Shown: piece after piece, positions 1 through 5,702 of the stretch
Position numbering within the stretch: position 1 is the first letter of the stretch
How the letters are laid out: each line of letters begins with the position of its first letter
DNA from: Chloroflexota bacterium
Lineage (GTDB): Bacteria > Chloroflexota > Dormibacteria > Dormibacterales > Dormibacteraceae
Direction of reading: 5' to 3'
Assembly (NCBI GenBank): GCA_003446775.1
Contig: DMCH01000171.1
Location: 2,549-9,669 of the forward strand
DNA length: 7,121 nt
Notes under the pieces: generated by a model
Told to the model about the DNA's origin: nothing
Databases searched by the model: none
What the model saw: the letters and a program-made list of their open reading frames with translations, nothing else
Program-made: the position numbers and the translations under genes

Positions 1-936
1 CCGCCCGCCGGCGTCGAGCGAGTAGTAGTGCTCGTCCGCGTCCTGACTGCCGGCGTAGAGGCCGGTCACAGGGTCGCGGAGGACCCTGTCGAGGTAGCCG
101 GTGGTCGCGTCAAGCGCGTCGTGCAAACCGGCGAGCGCCAGCGCGTTGACGAGGCCCGCGTGGTCCTCGAGCATCTTTTCGAAATGAGGCACGCTCCAGT
201 CCTGCGTGGTCGAATAGCGGAAGAAACCGCCCTCGACGTGGTCGTAGGTGCCGCCGGCGGCCATCATCTTGAGCGTGTGCGTCGCCATCGCGCGCAGCTC
301 TGGGTTCGCGTCCAGCTGCGCCCGTTCGAGCAGGAGGACAATGGCATCGGTCTGCGGAAATTTGGGGGCAGATCCGAAGCCTCCGTACTCGGGGTCGTAG
401 GCATTCTTCACCGCCTCGACGACCTCTTCGACGATCCCGTCCTCGAGCGTGCCCGCGCTGCGGGCCACGCCAGCGCCGGCGCGCTTGCGTCCTTCCAGTA
501 CCCGGTTCGCGATCTCCGGACGGTTCGACTGGTAATAGGCCGCCACCTTCCCCAGCGCGTCTGCCATCTGGTCGGCGGGCAAGTAGGTCGCGCCGGTGAG
601 GATGTCTCCCGACGGGGTGAGAAACGCCGTCGTCGGCCAGCCGCCCATGTTGTAGCGCTGGTTGATGTCGGGCCTGAGGTCGTTGTCGACGCGGATCGGT
701 ACGTAGTCACGGTTGATCAGGTCGATCACGCCGGCGTTCGAGTAGGTCGTCTCGTCCATGACGTGGCACCAGTGGCACCACACGGCGGAGATCGAAAGCA
801 GGATGGGGCGGTCCAGCTCGCCCGCCTCTGCGAAAGCCTCCTCGGACCATCCGCGCCACTTGATCTCTGGCCTCCCCACCTCGTGGGGAGGTCCGGCCGC
901 GGAACGCGGCCGGGGTGGGGAGGTTCGGTCTGGCAT
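1..936 (-). CDS. DUF255 / YyaL (SSP411)-type thioredoxin-domain protein, 5' part, C-terminus beyond the window
   Basis: 312 codons are present, open to the left edge. Residues about 24-130 form a thioredoxin-like DUF255 domain. It carries the family signature WCHWCHVMDE at residues 53-62 (CxxC = C54/C57), then RPDIN and GGWPTTAFLTPSG near residues 87-110. The start of an (alpha/alpha)6-barrel-like region follows, with the family motifs YGGFGSAPKFP (about 186-195), GGTYDHVEGGFFRYST and WSVPHFEKMLEDH (about 227-260), and DADE near 301. Family members are usually 550-700 residues, so about half is missing. The biochemical role is not established; a cytoplasmic thiol-redox or sugar-epimerase-like function is often suggested. 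The start ATG at 936 is supported by a TACTCT hexamer 7 nt upstream. Codons 4-23 are made of a palindromic repeat (871-923) and look unlike the family N-terminus. A GTG at codon 20 is an alternative start. The gene is divergent from the M20 peptidase gene with a 34-bp gap. Confidence 0.9.
   Translation of the reverse strand, partial: MPDRTSPPRPRSAAGPPHEVGRPEIKWRGWSEEAFAEAGELDRPILLSISAVWCHWCHVMDETTYSNAGVIDLINRDYVPIRVDNDLRPDINQRYNMGGWPTTAFLTPSGDILTGATYLPADQMADALGKVAAYYQSNRPEIANRVLEGRKRAGAGVARSAGTLEDGIVEEVVEAVKNAYDPEYGGFGSAPKFPQTDAIVLLLERAQLDANPELRAMATHTLKMMAAGGTYDHVEGGFFRYSTTQDWSVPHFEKMLEDHAGLVNALALAGLHDALDATTGYLDRVLRDPVTGLYAGSQDADEHYYSLDAGGR
871..923 (-). repeat. Palindromic double-hairpin repeat, copy 1, inside the DUF255 coding region
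   Basis: Read on the minus strand, the element has three parts. First comes a lead arm CCTCCCCACC (923-914). Next is a perfect 9-bp stem CCGGCCGCG/CGCGGCCGG with a TTC loop (913-893). Last is a perfect 9-bp stem CCTCCCCAC/GTGGGGAGG with loop GAG (891-871). The second stem and the flanking arm are shared with copy 2 at 3648-3713; the middle stem differs in sequence but not in shape. The lead arm can also pair with the final GTGGGGAGG, closing the whole element. It lies in frame in codons 4-23 of the DUF255 gene. It resembles REP-type dispersed repeats; mobility is not shown by two copies alone. Confidence 0.75.
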
Positions 937-943
937 GGCGATC

Positions 944-949
944 AGAGTA
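944..949 (-). promoter_or_regulatory. Candidate -10 hexamer (TACTCT) for a leaderless DUF255 transcript
   Basis: TACTCT matches TANNNT and is followed by 7 nt (GATCGCC) and then the ATG at 936. No Shine-Dalgarno sequence precedes that ATG and no clear -35 element is visible. The spacing is that expected when transcription begins at or next to the start codon. The site lies in the 34-bp gap shared with the divergent peptidase gene. Confidence 0.45.
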
Positions 950-970
950 CGCGGGTGAAAGAATGGTCCC

Positions 971-2329
971 GTGATCTCAACCAGCGCCGTCGACGCGTAC
1001 ATCGAAAAGCACTCCCGACGCTTCATCGATGAGCTCGAGGAGCTCTGCGCATTTCCGAGCATCTCGAACCATGGGCTCGAAGCGGTGCAGCCAGTTCGAA
1101 ACTGGATCGCCGAGCGGCTGGGCCGCTTCACCGACCGGGTCGAGACCTTCGACGAAGGTGGTATGCCCGCCCTGTACGCCGAGGTCCCCGGCGCCGGCCG
1201 GCGCAAGCTGTTGCTCTACCAGCACTACGACGTCCAGCCGGTCGACCCGATCGAGCTCTGGGACTCCGACCCGTTCAAGCCCGTCGAGAAGGACGGCCGC
1301 ATCATCGCCCGAGGGGTCGCAGACGACAAGGCCGACGTCATGGCGCGGATCCACGCTCTCGAGACGCTGAAGGGGCTGGGCGAGATGCCGGTCACGCTCC
1401 GGTTCCTCGTCGAGGGCGAGGAGGAGATCGGCTCCAAGACTTTCGAGAAGATCGCCCACAAACACGCGGACAAGCTGCGCGCCGACGGCTGCCTGTGGGA
1501 GTCGGGCGCGTCCTTCGATGAGGCTGGGCGGCCCACCCTGCAGTTCGGGTGCCGCGGCCTTCTTTACGTCCAGCTGCGCGTGAAGCTGCTCAGCTACGAC
1601 CAGCATTCCGGCCTCGCGTCCATCTATCCGTCGGCGGCCATGTACCTCGTCGAGGCGCTCGGCAGCCTGCGAGACCAGGACATGAACATCCGTATCGACG
1701 GCTTCTACGATCGCGTGCTCGAGCCCACCGATGCCGACCGGCAGATGATGGGCAAGATCGAACCGGAGATCGAGCAGCGCAGAAAGCTGGTCGGTTTCGA
1801 TCGCCTCATTCGCGACCCGATGCCCGAGCACGTCATCGAGCAGCTCCTGTTTACGCCCACTTGCAACATCGCCGGGATCACGACCGGTTACCAGGGCCCA
1901 GGGTCGAAGACCGTGCTACCGGCCGAGGCGACCGCCAAGCTCGACTTCAGGCTCATCCCGGACCAGGATCCCGATGAGATCCTCGGGCGCCTGCGCAAGC
2001 ATTTCGACGCCCATGGTTTCGAGAAGGTCGAGATCGTCTGGCACGACGGCGAGAAACCGGCGCGCTCAGACCCCAGCTCCGAGGTGGCCCGGAGCGTGAT
2101 CGAGTGCGTCAAAGATCTTCACGGCGAGCCCATCCTGTGGCCGTTCATGCAGGCCACGGGACCCATGCACCCTGTAGTGGCCGACCTGGGGGTGCCGACC
2201 GTGCTGCCCGTCGGCGTCGGCCGTCCGGACAATCGCATCCATGCGCCCAACGAGAACATCCACGCCGCCGACTACATCAACGCGATCCGGTTGATGTGCA
2301 GGGTCTGGGAGCGCTTCGGCGCGGGCTAG
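971..2329 (+). CDS. M20 family metallodipeptidase (ArgE/DapE/carnosinase superfamily)
   Basis: The 452-residue length is normal for M20 dipeptidases, which are cytoplasmic di-zinc enzymes that release amino acids from dipeptides or N-acylated amino acids. The metal site reads in order: H85 in YQHYDVQP, bridging D118 in GVADDK, catalytic E151 and ligand E152 in EGEEEIGS, E177 in LWESG at the fourth ligand position, and H424 in IHAPNEN. R195 in CRGL and H212 in QHSG begin the lid/dimerisation domain (about 195-320), whose histidine typically reaches the partner's active site. ATGPMHP (395-401) matches the GPM substrate loop of bacterial M20 dipeptidases. The GTG start gives a family-like N-terminus and has a weak GAAAG-type ribosome site 7-13 nt upstream; the ATG at 964 runs into TGA. 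Substrate cannot be read from the sequence. It heads the M20-ferredoxin-thioredoxin reductase series. DDKA replaces the usual DDKG. Confidence 0.93.
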   Translation: MISTSAVDAYIEKHSRRFIDELEELCAFPSISNHGLEAVQPVRNWIAERLGRFTDRVETFDEGGMPALYAEVPGAGRRKLLLYQHYDVQPVDPIELWDSDPFKPVEKDGRIIARGVADDKADVMARIHALETLKGLGEMPVTLRFLVEGEEEIGSKTFEKIAHKHADKLRADGCLWESGASFDEAGRPTLQFGCRGLLYVQLRVKLLSYDQHSGLASIYPSAAMYLVEALGSLRDQDMNIRIDGFYDRVLEPTDADRQMMGKIEPEIEQRRKLVGFDRLIRDPMPEHVIEQLLFTPTCNIAGITTGYQGPGSKTVLPAEATAKLDFRLIPDQDPDEILGRLRKHFDAHGFEKVEIVWHDGEKPARSDPSSEVARSVIECVKDLHGEPILWPFMQATGPMHPVVADLGVPTVLPVGVGRPDNRIHAPNENIHAADYINAIRLMCRVWERFGAG

Positions 2330-2332
2330 ACT
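2327..2332 (+). promoter_or_regulatory. Candidate -10 hexamer (TAGACT) for the ferredoxin gene, overlapping the upstream stop codon
   Basis: TAGACT matches TANNNT; its first three bases are the TAG stop of the M20 gene. It is followed by 8 nt (TCCCAGGG) and the ATG at 2341. This could give a leaderless ferredoxin transcript independent of the peptidase gene. The alternative is simple operon read-through with the weak AGGG as ribosome site, though its spacing to ATG is too short to be convincing. Confidence 0.35.
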
Positions 2333-2340
2333 TCCCAGGG

Positions 2341-2628
2341 ATGCAGAAGCTCACCGAGAAGCTCTTCACCGTCAAGTACAAAGAGGACACCGGGCATCCT
2401 CACATCGAGATCATCAACCAGGCGGTCTGCGCCGACGACTGCAAGGGCAAGTACTGCACCCATTTCTGCCCGGCCGGCGTGTATGAGTGGAACGAGGAGC
2501 AGAAGAAGACGCTGGTCAGCTCCGGCAACTGCATCGAGTGCGGCGCCTGCTCGATCGGCTGCCCGTTCGACAACATCGCCTGTCATAGCCCCCGGGGGGG
2601 CTATGGCGCCCAGTTCAAGTTTGGCTAG
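2341..2628 (+). CDS. FixX-like ferredoxin (4Fe-4S)
   Basis: A 95-residue protein of the size and layout of FixX, the ferredoxin-like partner of FixC/ETF-quinone oxidoreductase. The N-terminus KLFTVKYKEDTGHPHIEI matches the family lead-in. CPAGVY (43-48) and the C-terminal SPRGGYGAQFKFG (83-95) are hallmark FixX segments. C64, C67, C70 and C74 form CxxCxxCxxxCP, the main 4Fe-4S ligand set. A second set, C30, C34, C39 and C43 (Cx3Cx4Cx3CP), and C81 are also present, so a second cluster is possible. Role: cytoplasmic one-electron carrier. The reading frame is open upstream into the peptidase gene, but family length and the internal ATG 11 bp after the peptidase stop fix the start. No fixA, fixB or fixC lies in the window. 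It is followed 50 bp later by thioredoxin reductase. Confidence 0.9.
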   Translation: MQKLTEKLFTVKYKEDTGHPHIEIINQAVCADDCKGKYCTHFCPAGVYEWNEEQKKTLVSSGNCIECGACSIGCPFDNIACHSPRGGYGAQFKFG

Positions 2629-2678
2629 GGCTCAAGTTCGGAATACCGACCTCACCTGGCCCAATTGGAACTGATGCA

Positions 2679-3611
2679 ATGAGCGACTACGACGTGGTCA
2701 TCGTCGGCGGCGGCCCCGCTGGGCTCGCGGCCGGCCTGTACACAGCCCGGATGAACCTCAAAACCCTGCTGCTGGACCGCGGCCCGCTCGGGGGCCAGCT
2801 GCTCAACACCGAGCTGGTCGAGGACTACCCCGGCTTCGAATCGGTCCTGGGCACCGAGCTGGCCACCAAGATGGGCGACCACGCTCGCAAGTTCGGCCTC
2901 GAGGTGCGCGAGTTCGAGCCGGTCAAGGAGATTGACAAGGACGGCTCCACCAAGGTCGTCCGCCTGGACTCCGGCGAAGAGATCCGGACCCCCGCCCTGA
3001 TCATGGCCGCCGGCGGCCTCCCTCGCTACCTTGGCGTGGCCGGAGAGAAGGAGTTCCAGGGCCGCGGCGTCAGCTACTGCGCGGTCTGCGACGGCGCCTT
3101 TTTCAAGGGCGAGGAGCTCGCCGTCGTGGGCGGCGGCGATGCTGCCGTCGAGGAGGGAGACTTCCTCACCCGCTACGCGAAGAAGGTCTACATCCTGCAC
3201 CGCCGCGATAGCCTGCGAGCCCAGCCGATCCTCATCGACCGGGCGCGCGCCAACCCGAAGATCGAATTCATCCTCGAGGCGGGGGTGAAGGAGATCGTGG
3301 GCAACGGGAAGGTGCAGTCGGTCAAGTACGACCAGTACGGCTCGACCAAGGAGCTGCCCGTCGGCGGCGTGTTCATCTTCATCGGATTCGTTCCGAACTC
3401 CGGTCTGTTCAAGTTTCACGTGGACCACGACGAGGCCGGCTACATCCTCACCGACCGAAACCTGCAGACATCGGAACCGGGGATCTGGGCGGTGGGCGAT
3501 GTGCGGGCCCAGCTGACAAAGCAGATCGCCACCGCTGTGGGCGATGGCACCACGGCGGCTGTCGCGGCTGCCGCTTACGTCTCTGCGCTCAAGGACGCGG
3601 CGCGGGCTTAG
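2679..3611 (+). CDS. trxB: Thioredoxin reductase (NADPH)
   Basis: 310 residues, normal for the low-molecular-weight bacterial enzyme that passes electrons from NADPH through FAD to thioredoxin in the cytoplasm. The FAD Rossmann motif GGGPAG is at 10-15, followed by GGQLLNTELVEDYPGF (38-53). The redox disulfide is C134-AV-C137 in YCAVCDGAFF; CATC is the more usual form. The NADPH domain carries GGGDAAVEE (151-159). HRRDSLRA (174-181) contains the arginines that read the 2'-phosphate, which indicates NADPH rather than NADH. FIGFVPN (234-240) and AVGDVR (271-276) complete the FAD domain. Start: ATG 2679 has GGAA 8 nt upstream, and the nearby ATG at 2674 hits TGA at once. It lies 50 bp after the ferredoxin gene and converges with the DUF3048 gene. 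No thioredoxin gene is in view. Confidence 0.96.
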   Translation: MSDYDVVIVGGGPAGLAAGLYTARMNLKTLLLDRGPLGGQLLNTELVEDYPGFESVLGTELATKMGDHARKFGLEVREFEPVKEIDKDGSTKVVRLDSGEEIRTPALIMAAGGLPRYLGVAGEKEFQGRGVSYCAVCDGAFFKGEELAVVGGGDAAVEEGDFLTRYAKKVYILHRRDSLRAQPILIDRARANPKIEFILEAGVKEIVGNGKVQSVKYDQYGSTKELPVGGVFIFIGFVPNSGLFKFHVDHDEAGYILTDRNLQTSEPGIWAVGDVRAQLTKQIATAVGDGTTAAVAAAAYVSALKDAARA

Positions 3612-3647
3612 CTCCGGTTTCCCGCACCTGCCTGGGCGCCTGTTCTT

Positions 3648-3713
3648 CCCCACCCGGCGGGCTCGCTACGCGAGCGCGCCGACCTCCCCACGAGGTGGGG
3701 AGGCCAGGGGAGG
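3648..3713 (+). repeat. Palindromic double-hairpin repeat, copy 2, in the convergent intergenic gap
   Basis: The order matches copy 1: CCCCACCC (3648-3655), then an 11-position stem with one G-G mismatch and loop TAC (3656-3680), then the shared perfect 9-bp stem CCTCCCCAC/GTGGGGAGG with loop GAG (3683-3703), then CCAGGGGAGG up to 3713. The final base touches the stop codon (TAA at 3716-3714) of the minus-strand DUF3048 gene, and the element fills most of the 102-bp gap after trxB. It could stop or stabilise both converging transcripts. There is no T-run on either strand, so it is not a standard intrinsic terminator. Confidence 0.75.
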
Positions 3714-5288
3714 TTACGCGGTGACGTCGATCCAGACCAGGCCCGGGGGCAGGGTCACGACCTGGCCGCTGTCGAGCTTGAACGTCAGCGGCCCGTGGCC
3801 GTTAGGAGCGCTCCACGTTCCGGAGTACCCCAGGCCCTTGTAGTAGATCCCCACCGCGCCACCCGAGTCGAGGTCGAAGTCGTGGATGTGGGCGCCGTGT
3901 CCGTCGCCGACGTTGACGAGCTGCTCGGAGGTATGGATGACGATCAGCATCTCGATCCGGAGCGGCTGGTGGAGGCTGGCGTCCTGATACGCATGCCCCT
4001 CCTCGGTCTTCTGGTAGGTGCCCATGATCGGGTCGTAGCTGTACACGGAATAGTGTTCATCGACCGTGACCGTGCCGGCCCCCGAGCCGCCGCTGAGGTC
4101 GGGTCGCGCCTTGGGCACGGTGAAGGCGGGGATGCCGGAAAAGTAGTTCTGCTCGGCCGCGCGCACGTTTTCGCCGCTGATCATCAGGTTGTCCGGCGCA
4201 TATCGCGCGTTGGTGCGGTACGTGTACCCGATCGTGTCGAAGAACTGGGGCACGGGATCCGCGGCGGCCGCCGATGCGGTGGCCTGCGACTCGCCTGACT
4301 GGAACAGCAGGCCGTCATAGTGCCGGGCGATCTTCAATGAGATGAACCGGCTTGAACGCATCGGACCGATCAGGTCGGGTACGTTCTGAAAGATCGCAGT
4401 GCAGCGCGTGATGCCGCCCTCGGCCAGGTATTCGAAGACCATGTCTGCCGCCTGGAGGCCGTTCTGGTCGCGAGCGTAGTAATCGTTGGGCACCTGGATC
4501 AATGCGGGGTACTTGAGCGCGGTCGTGTGCTCGCGATCGTGGTAGTAAAGGCCGGTCTTCAGCGTGAACATGCCGACGACGCGGTGCCCTGTCTGATCCA
4601 CTCCGCCTGGCCCCATCGACAGCACGAGCGGCCCCGACGACATCCCCTGCGTGGAAAGCGTGGCGCTGCGATTGTCGGCGGCCCATTTCAGATTGGCCGG
4701 CTTGCCGCCGACGGCTATGGTGAGGGTCGTCGGCTGCATCGCGTCGTTGAAGTTGATCGTGATCGGCGTCCCAGGGTCGATCTCAGAGCCATCGGTGAGG
4801 GCGGCACCGGCGGCGCCTGTCACCGACGAGATTCGCGGCACGATGTTGGTGGTGAAGGTCCAACGCCCGCCCGGGACGCGATGCTGACTCTGGTCCGTCA
4901 TCGGGGTCAATGTCACCGTGTAGCTGGTGAGGTCGTCCAGTGGCTTCGACGGCGCCCATTCGTACTGCGTCTGTCCCGACCGCGCGGTCAGCGTCCCATC
5001 CGTGGCGGGCACGATCGAGAAAGCAGACCCGAGCGTGCTGGGGGCCACGGGGCGGCTGAAGGTGAGCACCAGATGCGAGTAGACGGGGACGTCCTTATCG
5101 CCATTTTTGAGATTCAGGCCGACTGAAGTCGGGAGCGTGTTCTCGTAGGCGAGGACGCCGCCGCCGGCGGTCAGCGCGACGGCGACCAGCGCGCCGAGCG
5201 CGATCCAGCCTCGGATTGCGAGACGGCGCCGGCGCCGGCTGCGCCTTCGGGCGGGGGCCGCGACTGCCCAGGGCTCGGTTTCTTGCAT
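3714..5288 (-). CDS. Membrane-anchored Ig-like plus DUF3048 (YerB-like) cell-envelope protein
   Basis: 524 residues from the ATG at 5288; a TTG at 5306 would add six. The N-terminus is very basic (RRRSRRRRR, about residues 14-22). One hydrophobic segment follows (about 26-47, GWIALGALVAVALTAGGG) with no lipobox cysteine, so it is a signal anchor with the rest outside. Two beta-rich Ig-like domains of the Big_5/SbsA type follow (about 54-148 and 151-245). The DUF3048 domain starts near 256 and shows ADMVFEYLAEGGITR (281-295), IGPMRSSR (307-314) and FQSGESQA (329-336). The DUF3048 C-terminal domain (about 405-520) includes YSYDPIMGTYQKTEEG and GIYYKG. Bacillus YerB is a lipoprotein homologue of unknown function; a cell-wall role is inference. 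CATAAT at 5324-5319 is a possible -10, giving a short leader before ATG. No good ribosome site is visible. The gene follows the DUF971 gene by 57 bp. Confidence 0.9.
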   Translation of the reverse strand: MQETEPWAVAAPARRRSRRRRRLAIRGWIALGALVAVALTAGGGVLAYENTLPTSVGLNLKNGDKDVPVYSHLVLTFSRPVAPSTLGSAFSIVPATDGTLTARSGQTQYEWAPSKPLDDLTSYTVTLTPMTDQSQHRVPGGRWTFTTNIVPRISSVTGAAGAALTDGSEIDPGTPITINFNDAMQPTTLTIAVGGKPANLKWAADNRSATLSTQGMSSGPLVLSMGPGGVDQTGHRVVGMFTLKTGLYYHDREHTTALKYPALIQVPNDYYARDQNGLQAADMVFEYLAEGGITRCTAIFQNVPDLIGPMRSSRFISLKIARHYDGLLFQSGESQATASAAAADPVPQFFDTIGYTYRTNARYAPDNLMISGENVRAAEQNYFSGIPAFTVPKARPDLSGGSGAGTVTVDEHYSVYSYDPIMGTYQKTEEGHAYQDASLHQPLRIEMLIVIHTSEQLVNVGDGHGAHIHDFDLDSGGAVGIYYKGLGYSGTWSAPNGHGPLTFKLDSGQVVTLPPGLVWIDVTA

Positions 5289-5345
5289 TGACGTAGGGAA
5301 GGACAACGGAGCGCCGGGATTATGCCACGAACGCCAGGGACCCGA

Positions 5346-5633
5346 CTACTTCGCCGCCCTGCGCGCCTGGCACTCGGCGCAGTCGCAAAGAGCCCGAAGC
5401 AAGACGAACGTGTAGAGACCGGTGGCGTGGCCGCTTTCGAATGCCACCTGAAGCGCGTACTGGCCGACCAAACTCACGTCCTGCACGCGTAGCTCATTGG
5501 GGTCGAGGTGCTTGACGCGAGCAAGACGTCCCGGGACGCCGGCCTCGCCGCGACACTCCGCGCATGGGCACGCCCAGCGCAATCGCTCGGCCGAATAGCT
5601 GCTGCGGTGACCGTCCTCCCATGCGATGACCAT
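5346..5633 (-). CDS. DUF971 protein (gamma-butyrobetaine hydroxylase N-terminal-like domain), next to mrp
   Basis: 95 residues from the ATG at 5633. Family motifs: AWEDGHRSSY (4-13), LRWACPCAEC (18-27), VGQYALQVAFESGHATGLY (56-74) and LLRALCDCAEC (78-88). The first beta strand of the domain seems to lie upstream of this ATG. In the same frame, codons back to 5699 read as plausible DUF971 sequence (DPDPYPLTVDVDRERQV) and contain no ATG, GTG or TTG. A CTG at 5690-5688 has AAAGG 5 nt upstream, directly after the mrp TAA, and would give 114 residues. The true start may therefore be CTG 5690, or the protein may be made by read-through from mrp. DUF971 is found as a separate protein near Mrp or fused to it, as in plant HCF101, which suggests a role in Fe-S cluster handling. 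The two halves are similar to each other (offset 60-61 residues). Confidence 0.85.
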   Translation of the reverse strand: MVIAWEDGHRSSYSAERLRWACPCAECRGEAGVPGRLARVKHLDPNELRVQDVSLVGQYALQVAFESGHATGLYTFVLLRALCDCAECQARRAAK

Positions 5634-5687
5634 GACCTGACGTTCGCGGTCGACATCGACCGTGAGCGGATAGGGGTCGGGGTCTTT

Positions 5688-5702
5688 CAGGGTCGCCTTT
5701 TA
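5688..5702 (-). promoter_or_regulatory. mrp stop codon overlapping a candidate ribosome site and CTG start for the DUF971 gene
   Basis: On the minus strand the run is TAA (mrp stop, 5702-5700), with AAAGG at 5700-5696, CGACC as spacer and CTG at 5690-5688 in the DUF971 frame. This is the arrangement expected for termination-reinitiation. CTG starts are rare, so this is a candidate only. It is the only visible way to translate the missing N-terminal strand of DUF971 apart from stop-codon read-through. Confidence 0.35.

Noticed and set aside
28..1032. Plus-strand open frame (334 codons) opposite the DUF255 gene, overlapping the peptidase start
   Set aside because: It is a shadow of the minus-strand DUF255 gene, which carries the CHWCHVM and GGFGSAPKFP signatures.
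977..1831. Minus-strand open frame (284 codons) opposite the M20 peptidase gene
   Set aside because: The plus-strand protein has all M20 metal ligands. The antisense translation is Asp/Val/Leu/Gly-rich low-information sequence without recognisable motifs.
2104..2340. N-terminal extension of the ferredoxin into the peptidase gene
   Set aside because: The frame is open but the extra 79 residues are Arg/His/Pro-rich shadow sequence, and FixX proteins have the 95-residue length obtained from ATG 2341.
2614..2641. Near-direct repeat TTCAAGTTTGG / CTCAAGTTCGG around the ferredoxin stop
   Set aside because: Eleven bases with two mismatches, one copy coding and one not; too short to separate from chance.
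2679..3611. Ferredoxin-dependent flavin thioredoxin reductase, suggested by the adjacent ferredoxin gene
   Set aside because: The NADPH-binding motifs GGGDAAVEE and HRRDSLRA are intact, so an NADPH enzyme is the simpler reading.
2652..3653. Long minus-strand open frame (333 codons) opposite trxB
   Set aside because: The plus strand encodes a complete, motif-perfect thioredoxin reductase. The antisense frame shows no family motif and is typical of GC-rich shadow frames.
3648..3713. Intrinsic terminator after trxB
   Set aside because: The stems are strong but no T-run follows on either strand, and the same element occurs inside a coding region at 871-923.
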